A DNA stretch of 64,000 bases. Origin: Bacteroidales bacterium (GTDB lineage Bacteria; Bacteroidota; Bacteroidia; Bacteroidales; UBA932). Below the pieces are notes generated by a model. It saw only the letters and a program-made list of their open reading frames with translations. It was not told where the DNA came from and did not search any database. The position numbers and the translations under genes were made by a program. This document shows positions 49,679 through 58,059 of the stretch, piece by piece. The first letter of the stretch is position 1. Each line of letters opens with the position of its first letter. The stretch is taken from positions 22,858-86,857 of the forward strand of contig JAFQFD010000013.1 of NCBI GenBank assembly GCA_017415715.1. The letters run 5' to 3'.

Positions 49679-50893
49679 TTACTCGAAAGAGATAATTACT
49701 GCTCTGCCGAGAGCTGCATCACCCTCTGTAGCGATAGTAGTCTTCGATACGAAGTTGCTTGCATCGATACCATACTTCTCAACGAGGAGGTTCTTGAGGT
49801 ACTCAGCACGCTTCTCGCAGAGGTACTGGTTGCGCTTGCTTGTACCAGTCTTCTTGTCTGCGCTACCTGTGATCACTGTCACGTTCTTGCCCTTCACGTT
49901 AGGAAGTACATTGTTGAGGTAGAAGTCGAGGTGCTCGAGCTCCTTCTTGCTGAGGGTTGTCTGACCGATCTCGAAGTAGAATGCTGCAGGACCGACCTCG
50001 TGGAGACCTGAGTTAGCCTCAGCGTCTGCGAGAGCCTTCTGAAGCTCAGCGTTCTTGTCAGCAAGTGCTGCGTTCTCCTTCTCGAGAGCTGCCTTCTCAT
50101 CAGCGAGAGCTGCGTTAGCTGCTGCGAGAGCAGCTGCAGAAGCCGCTGCTGCCGCGAGTGCGTCAACATCCTCTGGGTTGTGCCAGTTAGCTGCACGAGT
50201 CCAGTTTGTCTTGCCAAGGTTCACTGCTACACCTACAGTTGCCTGAACTGCACCTGAAACGCCACCTACATTCACATGATGACGACCGTTGGTGAGAATA
50301 CCGCGGATGTCGAGAGTGAGGTCAACCCTCTGGTGGAGGCGGATGTTGTTCAAGAGACCCACGCCAACTGCAAGCTCGTTGTCGAGGAAATCCTCGTTGC
50401 CTGCACGGTCATAAGTCCTGAGCCAGCCTGTGTGAGCGTATGGGATGAAGTTCCAGAGACGAGTCTCCTTGTATCCGCCGATAGCGTGTGAGATGTTCCA
50501 GAGAACGTCTGCATGCCAGTAAGCGAAGCCGAACTTCTGCTTGTACATGTTCTTGTTGTCATCGAGGGTTGTGCCGAGGATTGAAGAATTCTCTGACCAC
50601 ATTGCGCCTGTGAGACCAGAATAACCGCCTCTGAGACCGATTGCAGGAGTGATCCACTTACCTGCAGTCACGTCGAGCGCTCCACCGACAGCTGCCTTAT
50701 AGCCGCCATCCTTGAAGATGTTGATTCCACCGCCTACTCCTACGAACCAGTTGTCACCAAACTGATTGGTGAGGTAAGGGCCACGAACAATCTTGCCGTT
50801 CTCGTCCCTGTTGCCATTCTCCTGTGCAGAAGCTGCGCAGACAGAAACAACAGTAAGAGCCAAAGCTGCAAAAAAGAATTTTACTGTTTTCAT
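49679..50893 (-). CDS. OmpA family outer membrane protein (paralogue 1)
   Basis: 404 aa. Signal peptide (KTVKFFFAALALTVVSVCAASA). An eight-strand barrel-like region follows (WFVGVGGGINIFKDGGYK, GVGLLNNIRLHQRVDLTLDI). An Ala/Glu/Lys coiled coil comes next (AAAAASAAALAAANAALADE; EKENAALADKNAELQKAL), then a C-terminal OmpA peptidoglycan-binding domain (AAFYFEIGQTTLSKKELEHL, VITGSADKKTGTSKRNQYLC, KRAEYLKNLLVEKYG). It ties the outer membrane to peptidoglycan. -7 box TATATTTG on minus at 50934-50941. Strong codon bias suggests high expression. Confidence 0.93.
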   Translation of the reverse strand: MKTVKFFFAALALTVVSVCAASAQENGNRDENGKIVRGPYLTNQFGDNWFVGVGGGINIFKDGGYKAAVGGALDVTAGKWITPAIGLRGGYSGLTGAMWSENSSILGTTLDDNKNMYKQKFGFAYWHADVLWNISHAIGGYKETRLWNFIPYAHTGWLRTYDRAGNEDFLDNELAVGVGLLNNIRLHQRVDLTLDIRGILTNGRHHVNVGGVSGAVQATVGVAVNLGKTNWTRAANWHNPEDVDALAAAAASAAALAAANAALADEKAALEKENAALADKNAELQKALADAEANSGLHEVGPAAFYFEIGQTTLSKKELEHLDFYLNNVLPNVKGKNVTVITGSADKKTGTSKRNQYLCEKRAEYLKNLLVEKYGIDASNFVSKTTIATEGDAALGRAVIISFE

Positions 50894-50998
50894 ATTAAGT
50901 TAATTAATGATTGATTCCACTACTTATATTTTACAAATATACTACAAAAATTTCAAACGAAAACACTTTTATTCAAATTTCAGCCGAATGTAATAAAA

Positions 50999-51020
50999 AA
51001 AGGGCGCTTCCGCACCCTTT
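50999..51020 (-). terminator. terminator of the second OmpA-family gene
   Basis: AAAGGG..GC / GC..CCCTTT stem with a TTCC loop, followed on the minus strand by a seven-base T-run. It lies 21 bases past the stop at 51041. Confidence 0.8.
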
Positions 51021-51040
51021 AAGACTCTGTGAAAGACTCA

Positions 51041-52285
51041 CTAGAAGATGATGGTAACTGCCCTGCTCAAGGCTGGCTGATCCGGAGAGGTGATCACTTC
51101 AGGCTGAAGCACAAGACGGTCTTTGTCGATTCCGTACTGCTCTACAAGGAGTTTGCATATATATTCGCCACGCGCCTTGCTGAGGTATTCGTTACGTTTC
51201 ATGCTTCCGGTAGAACTGTCGGCCTTGCCGGAGATAGTGATGTAGATCTTGGTTTCCTGGTCGACCTTGGAGAGAATGTTCTGAGCTATGTACTCCATGT
51301 GAGCCATCTCCTTGTCATCAAGGACTGTCTGACCGATATTGAAATACACTGTCGCCGGTCCCATTTCCGAGAAGAAATCAGCTGCAGAATAAGGAGTTAC
51401 AGACTTAAGCTGCTTGTTCTCCTTCGTCAGTCTTCCGTTTGCGGCAGCAAGTGATGCATTCTCCTGCTCAAGAGCAAGATTTGCCGCTTCCAGAGCGACC
51501 GCCGCAACCTCAAGGGCAGCAATCTGGTCTGCCGCCACAGATGCATATTCATCCAGCACGGTCGATGTCCTGACGAAGTTCGGCCAGCCGAGGTCTACGG
51601 CGAGGCCCATGGTGACCGAAGGAAGCACCGCCACTCCGTCAGATGCGCGCACTCTGCCATTCACGACCGTAGCCCTCATATCGATGATAAGGTCGAGCCT
51701 GTCGACCAGGCGGAGATTGTGGAGAAGGCCGGCTCCCATTGCGAATTCATTATCCGCAAAATCCACATTGTCAAGACCATACGAACGGAAGAAGCCTGCA
51801 TGGAGATATGGGACAAAGTTCCAGAATCTTGTTTCCTTGTAGCCACTCAATGCGTTCGAGATGTTCCACAGGAAATCGCCATGCACATACATATATCCGA
51901 ATTTCTCGTGATACATGTTCTTGTCCTTGTCAAGCACAGGACCAAGTTTTGTTGCAGTCTCTGACCACACCTGGGAGTTGAGTCCCTGATAACCGACCCT
52001 CATTCCGACAGACGGAGTGAACCATTTACCGAAGTTGGCATCGATGCTCGGAGCGATCTTGAGATTGTCGGCATCAAGGCCTTCGTTCCAGAAAAGATTT
52101 ACACCGCCGGCAACACCGATGAACCAGTTGTCGCCAAAACGGTTGGTCTCATAAGGACCGCGGACGATCTTACCGTTTTCGTCCCTGTTTCCGTTCTCCT
52201 GTGCCATCACGGCAGGAGATGCTGTCAATGAGACAGCGATAAGAGCCGCAGCTCCCAAAAATAAATTCAGACGTTTCATAACCAC
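51041..52285 (-). CDS. OmpA family outer membrane protein (paralogue 2)
   Basis: 414 aa, same plan as the neighbour: signal peptide, QENGNRDENGKIVRGPYETN shared almost word for word, barrel region (WFIGVAGGVNLFWNEG, GAGLLHNLRLVDRLDL), a shorter coiled coil (LEAANLALEQENASLAAANG) and an OmpA domain (ATVYFNIGQTVLDDKEMAHM, ITISGKADSSTGSMKRNEYL, KARGEYICKLLVEQYG). A tandem duplicate with its own terminator. The first codon could also be the ATG two residues later (MKRLNLF). Confidence 0.93.
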   Translation of the reverse strand: MVMKRLNLFLGAAALIAVSLTASPAVMAQENGNRDENGKIVRGPYETNRFGDNWFIGVAGGVNLFWNEGLDADNLKIAPSIDANFGKWFTPSVGMRVGYQGLNSQVWSETATKLGPVLDKDKNMYHEKFGYMYVHGDFLWNISNALSGYKETRFWNFVPYLHAGFFRSYGLDNVDFADNEFAMGAGLLHNLRLVDRLDLIIDMRATVVNGRVRASDGVAVLPSVTMGLAVDLGWPNFVRTSTVLDEYASVAADQIAALEVAAVALEAANLALEQENASLAAANGRLTKENKQLKSVTPYSAADFFSEMGPATVYFNIGQTVLDDKEMAHMEYIAQNILSKVDQETKIYITISGKADSSTGSMKRNEYLSKARGEYICKLLVEQYGIDKDRLVLQPEVITSPDQPALSRAVTIIF

Positions 52286-52369
52286 TAAAATTTAATGTGT
52301 CATGACATGTCCTATACAAATTTGGTGTATTTTGTGATTTTTTCAGTAAAAATTTTTTAATTTTACGAA

Positions 52370-53038
52370 ATGGACATCAACGCAACACTCGAGAAATACA
52401 TATTCGAAGAGGTCGTTCCGAGGTATGCATCGTTCGATGCGGCACACAAGGAAGACCATGCCCTCACAGTGCTCAGACAGGCTCTGGAGCTGCTTGACGG
52501 CAGGGACAGCTGGGCAGCGGCGCAGGCGGCCGTGGAGCCTTTCTGGCTCGCGCCGGTCGACCGCGCCATGCTGCTGACCGCCGCAGCATGTCACGATCTG
52601 GGACTTGTAAACGGAAGAGAAAGACATCACCTGGACTCGGGCATCATCATCCGTGCTGACAGCAGGCTGAAGGAATGGTTCACCGAGGAGCAGATCGAGG
52701 TTATCGCCCAGGCGGCGGAAGACCACAGGGCTTCCGGCAAGGGTGCACCCCGCAGCATCTACGGCATGCTGATAGCGGAAGCGGACAGGGTGATCGACCA
52801 GGAGACCATCATAAGACGCACCATCCAGTTCGGTCTGAAACATTACCCTGACTTATGTCGGGAAGGTCAGCTGCAACGCGCCAGAGAGCATCTTGTGGAG
52901 AAATACGGACGAGGCGGCTATCTGCGCCTATGGATCCCATGGAGCAGCAACGCTGCCCGTCTCAATGCCCTCCAGGACCTGATAGCAGACCCGGAGGCGC
53001 TGACCAGCACTATTGACATGATATTCAACAAACTATAA
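52370..53038 (+). CDS. HD domain phosphohydrolase
   Basis: 222 aa. HD residues: His30 (HKEDHALTV), His75-Asp76 (AAACHDLGLV) and a later AEDHRASG, with AEADRVID giving the last aspartate. Metal-dependent phosphohydrolases of this kind act on nucleotides. The substrate here is unknown. It starts a four-gene plus-strand run (53043, 53876, 54331) with close spacing. Confidence 0.85.
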   Translation: MDINATLEKYIFEEVVPRYASFDAAHKEDHALTVLRQALELLDGRDSWAAAQAAVEPFWLAPVDRAMLLTAAACHDLGLVNGRERHHLDSGIIIRADSRLKEWFTEEQIEVIAQAAEDHRASGKGAPRSIYGMLIAEADRVIDQETIIRRTIQFGLKHYPDLCREGQLQRAREHLVEKYGRGGYLRLWIPWSSNAARLNALQDLIADPEALTSTIDMIFNKL

Positions 53039-53042
53039 AGAC

Positions 53043-53879
53043 ATGAAAACCAGATTCTTCACAGCATTGCTTGGAGTTTCATTATTCCTCGTGGGATGCG
53101 AGCCCGATTGGGGAGAATCTCCTGACAGCCCATCAAAGCCCTTGCCTACACCGGATGTAGAGGCACCAGCCATCCAATTTGAAAAGAAGGCATGCGTATC
53201 ACTCGTGGTTTCTGCAGACTGCCAATATTGCCACGACTGTAAAAGCACTATAAAAAACATTATCAACGAATCCTTTGACGGGAAGGTACATATGATGACC
53301 TTCTTCGGAGAACTCCGCCCCGATGGTCACAACGACCTATGCATTGCCGGCCACATGCCAGCAGTCGAATTTTATCCGACTATATATATAGACTACGATG
53401 CGAGCAGGTTTAACAGTGAAAGTTTCAACAATCTCAACGACTACATGATGTCTGAGATTCAGAACTCACTGAATGAGATCCCTTCCTGCGGAATCGCAGT
53501 ATCATCCGATATATCTGAAGGAAAAATCACAGCTAAGGTAAGACTGACCGCGTCAGAGACTGGAAGTTTCAACCTCGTGATCTGCACTGTGGAAAACGAC
53601 GTAGAATACTACCAGAAGACAAAAGAATCGGAAATAATTGCAGAGCATCCATATGTTGTCAGACATCTTGAATGGGACAACTATCTAGGTAAGACCTATA
53701 TGCTTACACGAGGACAAGAGATAGAAGTCACATACGAGTGTCCGGTCCGTGACGATTGGAACACAGACGGATTATACATATATGCACTTGCATTGAAAGA
53801 CGGACTTACCGACAACATTAACGCATGCCTTGCTTCAGGCTCGGCTGATTACGTCATTACAGAACAGACCTCTATATGA
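53043..53879 (+). CDS. Omp28-like lipoprotein with thioredoxin-type Cys motif
   Basis: 278 aa. Lipobox FLVGCEPDW (Cys19). The segment SLVVSADCQYCHDCKST places CxxC-type cysteines after a beta strand, like a thioredoxin fold. HMPAVEFYPTIYIDYDASRF follows, where thioredoxins have their cis-Pro. The C-terminal half is beta sandwich (VTYECPVRDDWNTDGLYIYA). This layout is that of Omp28-type Bacteroidota lipoproteins. Role unknown, possibly extracytoplasmic thiol chemistry. Four bases after the HD gene. Confidence 0.7.
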   Translation: MKTRFFTALLGVSLFLVGCEPDWGESPDSPSKPLPTPDVEAPAIQFEKKACVSLVVSADCQYCHDCKSTIKNIINESFDGKVHMMTFFGELRPDGHNDLCIAGHMPAVEFYPTIYIDYDASRFNSESFNNLNDYMMSEIQNSLNEIPSCGIAVSSDISEGKITAKVRLTASETGSFNLVICTVENDVEYYQKTKESEIIAEHPYVVRHLEWDNYLGKTYMLTRGQEIEVTYECPVRDDWNTDGLYIYALALKDGLTDNINACLASGSADYVITEQTSI

Positions 53880-54289
53880 AGAAGGTATATTTTGCGGGAT
53901 CTATAAGAGGAGGACGCGTAGATGCCGACCTATATAAAAGGATGATAGAGCACATGCAGAAGACCGCCATTGTCCTCACCGAGCATGTCGGAAGCCCGCA
54001 CCTCAACATCATGGAGCAGGGAAAGCGTGACCAGGACATATACGACCAGGACACAGCGTGGCTGCGCGAGAGCGATGTCCTTATCGGCGAATGCACCTGC
54101 CCGTCGCTCGGAGTGGGATATGAGTTGGCATACGCAGAAAGCAGAGGCATCCCATGCCACATCTTCTATGACCGCACCAAGACACAGCTCTCAGCGATGC
54201 TGACAGGCGACCCATACTTCCACATACATCCATACGAAACTGAAGAGGAAATCTATCCGGTCATAGACAATATCCTTCAATTGGCATAA
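53876..54289 (+). CDS. nucleoside 2-deoxyribosyltransferase-like / Dnph1 (Rcl)-type N-glycosidase
   Basis: 137 aa. Family blocks: MKKVYFAGSIRGGRVDADLY (phosphate and base pocket), DTAWLRESDVLIGECTCPSL (with Asp and Glu; the Glu in GECTCPS is the expected catalytic residue) and GVGYELAYAESRGIPCHIFY. Such enzymes cleave deoxynucleoside 5'-monophosphates to base and deoxyribose 5-phosphate, clearing odd nucleotides. The ATG overlaps the end of the preceding lipoprotein gene by four bases. The HD phosphohydrolase upstream hints at a nucleotide clean-up set. Confidence 0.88.
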   Translation: MKKVYFAGSIRGGRVDADLYKRMIEHMQKTAIVLTEHVGSPHLNIMEQGKRDQDIYDQDTAWLRESDVLIGECTCPSLGVGYELAYAESRGIPCHIFYDRTKTQLSAMLTGDPYFHIHPYETEEEIYPVIDNILQLA

Positions 54290-54330
54290 CTATCGCATAG
54301 TCTCTCCCGTCACATTTTGATCGGAAAGCT

Positions 54331-54795
54331 ATGATACGATATATTTTCACCGTCCTTTGCACAATGATGGTTGCCGTTGCCGCCTATGCCCAGACACCGG
54401 TAGAGGATGTAATCAGCAAATATTCCAATGTAAAAGGATCACGGGACTTCATCGCATCCGGGGCAGGCATGACGCTCGCGCGCAGCCTGATCCGCAGGAC
54501 TCCTCTGGCGTGCATCGCGCCGGAAGTGGAAGTGCTGGAGGTGCTGAAGATGCAGAACGCCTCAGAAACTGACATCAAGCATTTTGAGGAAGACCTCATG
54601 GAAGCGCTGAAATCATATGAATACTATGGCAAAGCAGACGCCCCGAAAGGAATCGTGGATGTATATATAGACCAATCAACTGACGGGACCGTAGGTGAAC
54701 TGGTCATCTACAATCCCGCCATATATTCAGTCAACAGCCTACGAGGCGAACTGAGTGCCGACAAACTGCTTCAGGTCTACCTCAACGGTCTATAG
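54331..54795 (+). CDS. secreted hypothetical protein (DUF4252/DUF6108-like)
   Basis: 154 aa. Signal peptide (IFTVLCTMMVAVAAYAQ), then PVEDVISKYSNVKGSRDFIA, helices with LEVLKMQNASETDIKHF and a final strand pair (GIVDVYIDQSTDGTVGELVI, NGL end). The layout resembles small Bacteroidota periplasmic DUF proteins. The exact family is uncertain and function is unknown. Its last six bases overlap the convergent acetyltransferase gene. Confidence 0.7.
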   Translation: MIRYIFTVLCTMMVAVAAYAQTPVEDVISKYSNVKGSRDFIASGAGMTLARSLIRRTPLACIAPEVEVLEVLKMQNASETDIKHFEEDLMEALKSYEYYGKADAPKGIVDVYIDQSTDGTVGELVIYNPAIYSVNSLRGELSADKLLQVYLNGL

Positions 54796-55272
54796 GTCTT
54801 TCTGATATGCCTCACGCGGATCTCCGTTTGCCAGAAGAATCAGTCCGCAGTGTGTAAAGCCATATTTTGACAACACATGATGCATAATGACATTGTCCTT
54901 GTGCGTGTCTATGCGTATGGAACCCGCCTGACCGAAGCCCCAGTCCAGCAATACCTTGGCGGCATTATGACCAGGTTCGGCGACTGCTATTCGATGAATG
55001 ACATGATATGGAGCGTCGCTAAGCCAGCCGCCATCATAGATTTCCGCGTATGTAGGGTCCGGCCCGGGAATGAACGCCATGGTGGCCACCACCTTCCCAT
55101 CCTCGCACAGCACGACGCAATGCCCGTTGTCAATATCCTTTCTGACAACTTCCTCAGACGGATATCCGTCATTCCACTGATTCATGTTTCCGCTTGAACG
55201 CATGATGCCCCGCGCCTTCCGGAAAACATCCATCAGCACGGGGACATCATCATATGTCGCTCTCCTTATCAT
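54790..55272 (-). CDS. GNAT family N-acetyltransferase
   Basis: 160 aa. N-terminal MIRRATYDDVPVLMDVFRKA, central strand VVLCEDGKVVATMAFIPG, acetyl-CoA region YHVIHRIAVAEPGHNAAKVL and RIDTHKDNVIMHHVLSKYGFTHCG. The pattern is GNAT with an atypical Q/RxxGxG loop (EPGHNA). Acceptor unknown. It is four bases after the bcp gene and likely co-transcribed. Confidence 0.9.
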   Translation of the reverse strand: MIRRATYDDVPVLMDVFRKARGIMRSSGNMNQWNDGYPSEEVVRKDIDNGHCVVLCEDGKVVATMAFIPGPDPTYAEIYDGGWLSDAPYHVIHRIAVAEPGHNAAKVLLDWGFGQAGSIRIDTHKDNVIMHHVLSKYGFTHCGLILLANGDPREAYQKDL

Positions 55273-55275
55273 CGT

Positions 55276-55722
55276 CTACTGCAATATCTGCGATGCGTGA
55301 TTCTTTGTGTCAACTTTCTCGATTATCCTCTCCAGGACACCGTTCTCGTCAAATATGAAAGTCCTTCTGATGGTGCCCATCACCGTCTTGCCGTACATCT
55401 TCTTCTCTCCCCAGGCTCCGAACGCCTGAAGCATCTGTGTGGACGTATCCGAGAGCAGCATGAACGGCAGGTCATACTTGTCAGCAAACTTCCTGTGCGA
55501 TGCCGCACTGTCCTTGCTCACCCCTATGACATTATAGCCCCTGGCAACCAGGGCGGCATGATTGTCACGCAGGTTGCAAGCCTCTGCAGTACATCCGCTT
55601 GTATTATCCTTGGGATAGAAATATATGATTGTCCTTTTGCCTATGAGGTCCTTTGACGAAACCTTGTTGCCATCCTGATCCACGACTTCGAAATCAGGCA
55701 TCTTGTCACCTATATTCAACAT
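55276..55722 (-). CDS. bcp: thioredoxin-dependent thiol peroxidase (peroxiredoxin Q/Bcp)
   Basis: 148 aa. Peroxidatic Cys44 and resolving Cys49 in DNTSGCTAEACNLRDNH, the five-residue spacing of atypical 2-Cys Bcp. FEVVDQDGNKVSSKDLIGK and VIGVSKDSAASHRKFADKY are typical. It reduces peroxides with thioredoxin. -7 box TATATTTG on minus (55742-55749). Confidence 0.97.
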   Translation of the reverse strand: MLNIGDKMPDFEVVDQDGNKVSSKDLIGKRTIIYFYPKDNTSGCTAEACNLRDNHAALVARGYNVIGVSKDSAASHRKFADKYDLPFMLLSDTSTQMLQAFGAWGEKKMYGKTVMGTIRRTFIFDENGVLERIIEKVDTKNHASQILQ

Positions 55723-55741
55723 AGCACCATAATTAATTTTT

Positions 55742-55769
55742 CAAATATACTGATTTATTGTTAGATTTG
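55742..55769. promoter_or_regulatory. divergent -7 boxes: bcp and esterase genes
   Basis: CAAATATA (55742-55749, minus) serves bcp. TAGATTTG (55762-55769, plus) serves the esterase gene starting at 55791. Twelve bases separate them. Confidence 0.55.
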
Positions 55770-55790
55770 GGACTGCTAAACCCACATAAG

Positions 55791-58055
55791 ATGAACACAA
55801 TCCTGAAATCCGCAATCGCTGCAGGCGTAATGGCGATCATCAGCATCAGCATTCATGCACAGAATTTCACCCCAGTCACATCACCAATCGTACACGAGGA
55901 CAACACCGTAACGTTCAATTATCTGGCCCCGGATGCAGAGAGCGTGAAGCTCAACGCGCAGTTCGCCCCGAAGACCGAGATGGTCAAGGGAGAGAACGGC
56001 GTATGGAGCATCACCGTAGGACCCGTCACACCGGACATGTATCCATACTGCTTCGAAGTGGACGGCGTCAGAGTGATGGACCCGCAGTGTGCAGAGTGGT
56101 TCCCTAACGAAGGCTTCAAGAATTCGCTTGTGGACATCAGGGGCAAGGAACCGCTTGACCACGAACTGAGGTCGGTTCCCCACGGAAAGGTAGACTATTT
56201 CAACTACTGGTCCGAGACCATAGGACACTTCGGCAACGCGATAGTATACACGCCGCCGACATATGACAAGGCTCTTGACAGAAAATATCCTGTATTCTAC
56301 CTCATCAGCGGCACCACTGACACTGAGGAGGTATATTTCAAGGTGGGAAGGATGAACCTCATCCTGGACAACCTCATTGCAGAGGGCAAGGCAAAGGAGA
56401 TGATCGTCGTACTCCCATACGGCAATCCTGCAGGATACGAGCCTGCTGGCATGCTCGACTTCAGCAAAGGCGATCCGTTCTGCCTGGACCTCCTGAATGA
56501 CCTCATGCCATACGTGGAGGCTAATTACAGGACCCTTAATGACAGGGACAGCAGGGCTATCGGAGGATTCTCTCGCGGAGGAAACCAGGGTCTCAGCGTA
56601 GGATTGAACAATCTGGACAAGTTCTCATACTTATGTTCATACAGTTCGTTCACCAGCATGGACTTCCCAAAGGTGTACGACAAGGCACGCAAGACCAACA
56701 GGAAGATCAATCTGCTTTGGCTTGGAGTAGGCACCGACGATTTTCTCTATGGCAATGCAAGAGAATACACGGACTTCCTTGAAGGAAAGGGCATTGATCA
56801 CATCGCATACTACACCTCTGACAAGAGAGGCCACACATGGATGAACGCGCGCCACTTCCTCAGCCAGACCTTCCCGCTGCTCTTCAACAAGGAGGCTTCG
56901 GCAAAGGCCATGAGCTCTGCACATGAAGCGGGCCACAATACCGAGGCACCCGTTCCTCCGTCAGATGCTCAGCGGTTCACCCCTGAGAAAATGGCTAAGA
57001 TGTTCTCTGGCAAAGTGATTTCCCCGGATTATGGAGAGAATGGAAGAGTGACATTCCGTCTGCGCGCGCCTAAAGCAACAAAGGTGGAATTTGAAGGTCA
57101 GATGATAGATGGAACACGAGAAATGACGAAGGATGACAAGGGCATCTGGTCAGTCACTCTCACCGATGTCGTTCCAGACATCTACCCATACTCGTTCATA
57201 GTGGACGGGACAAAGATAGCAGACCCGGCAAACATGCATATCTTCCCGAATGAAGGATACAAGGCCAGCCTGGCGGACATCAAGGGTCCTCAGCCTGACT
57301 GGCAGGACCTCCAGGACGTGCCGCATGGAAAGATGACATACACATATTACACTTCCGGCACCGTAGGTTTCGACAGACCTGTATGCATCTATACGCCAGC
57401 AGGATATGACCCTGCAGGCAAGGAGAAATATCCAGTCCTGTACCTTATCCATGGCATGACCGACACCCAGGAGACATGGTTCAAGGTCGGAAGAGTCAAC
57501 AACATCCTCGACAACCTCATCGCTGCCGGACTCGCAGAGAAGATGATCGTGGTGATGCCATACGCCAACCCCTATCCGGAGATGATGCGCAGAGGCCAGA
57601 CAACGGTCTACAACCCTCTGGATACAGAGCTTACCACAAAGGAATTCATGGAGTCCGTCATTCCGTTCATCGAGGCCAACTACAATGTCAGGACGGATGC
57701 CGACAGCAGGGCAATCGCAGGATTCTCCCTCGGAGGAAGACAGACCTTGGCCTGCGGCCTTGGAAATCCGGACGCATTCCATTATGTGTGTGCTTTCGCC
57801 CCTGCAGTGTTCGGTCCTGAAATCTCTGATAATTTCGTCAACGGCACATACGCCGACGCATCTGTCCTCAACGACAGCCTCAAGCTTCTCTGGCTCAGCT
57901 GCGGAACGTCGGACTTCCTATACCAGTCATCACTGGAGCTTGAGCGCAACTTCAAGGAAAGAGGCATCAGGCATACCACCATGTATCCTGGCGGAGGCCA
58001 CACATGGATGAACTGCAGAGACTACATCACCGAAGTGTTCAAATTATTGTTCTAG
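55791..58055 (+). CDS. secreted double-domain carbohydrate esterase (CE1/feruloyl esterase-like)
   Basis: About 754 aa from the ATG at 55791. The in-frame ATG at 55758 would lie before the -7 box. Signal peptide (AGVMAIISISIHAQ). The protein is an internal duplication. Each half has an E-set/CBM48-like domain (TFNYLAPDAESVKLNAQF; TFRLRAPKATKVEFEGQM) and an alpha/beta esterase. Half 1 has nucleophile GGFSRGGNQG and His in RGHTWMNARHFL; half 2 has AGFSLGGRQT and GGHTWMNCRDYI. Such enzymes free ferulic or acetyl groups from xylan and similar glycans. Both halves look catalytically complete. It is followed five bases later by a glycosidase gene. Confidence 0.9.
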   Translation: MNTILKSAIAAGVMAIISISIHAQNFTPVTSPIVHEDNTVTFNYLAPDAESVKLNAQFAPKTEMVKGENGVWSITVGPVTPDMYPYCFEVDGVRVMDPQCAEWFPNEGFKNSLVDIRGKEPLDHELRSVPHGKVDYFNYWSETIGHFGNAIVYTPPTYDKALDRKYPVFYLISGTTDTEEVYFKVGRMNLILDNLIAEGKAKEMIVVLPYGNPAGYEPAGMLDFSKGDPFCLDLLNDLMPYVEANYRTLNDRDSRAIGGFSRGGNQGLSVGLNNLDKFSYLCSYSSFTSMDFPKVYDKARKTNRKINLLWLGVGTDDFLYGNAREYTDFLEGKGIDHIAYYTSDKRGHTWMNARHFLSQTFPLLFNKEASAKAMSSAHEAGHNTEAPVPPSDAQRFTPEKMAKMFSGKVISPDYGENGRVTFRLRAPKATKVEFEGQMIDGTREMTKDDKGIWSVTLTDVVPDIYPYSFIVDGTKIADPANMHIFPNEGYKASLADIKGPQPDWQDLQDVPHGKMTYTYYTSGTVGFDRPVCIYTPAGYDPAGKEKYPVLYLIHGMTDTQETWFKVGRVNNILDNLIAAGLAEKMIVVMPYANPYPEMMRRGQTTVYNPLDTELTTKEFMESVIPFIEANYNVRTDADSRAIAGFSLGGRQTLACGLGNPDAFHYVCAFAPAVFGPEISDNFVNGTYADASVLNDSLKLLWLSCGTSDFLYQSSLELERNFKERGIRHTTMYPGGGHTWMNCRDYITEVFKLLF

Positions 58056-58059
58056 CCAC

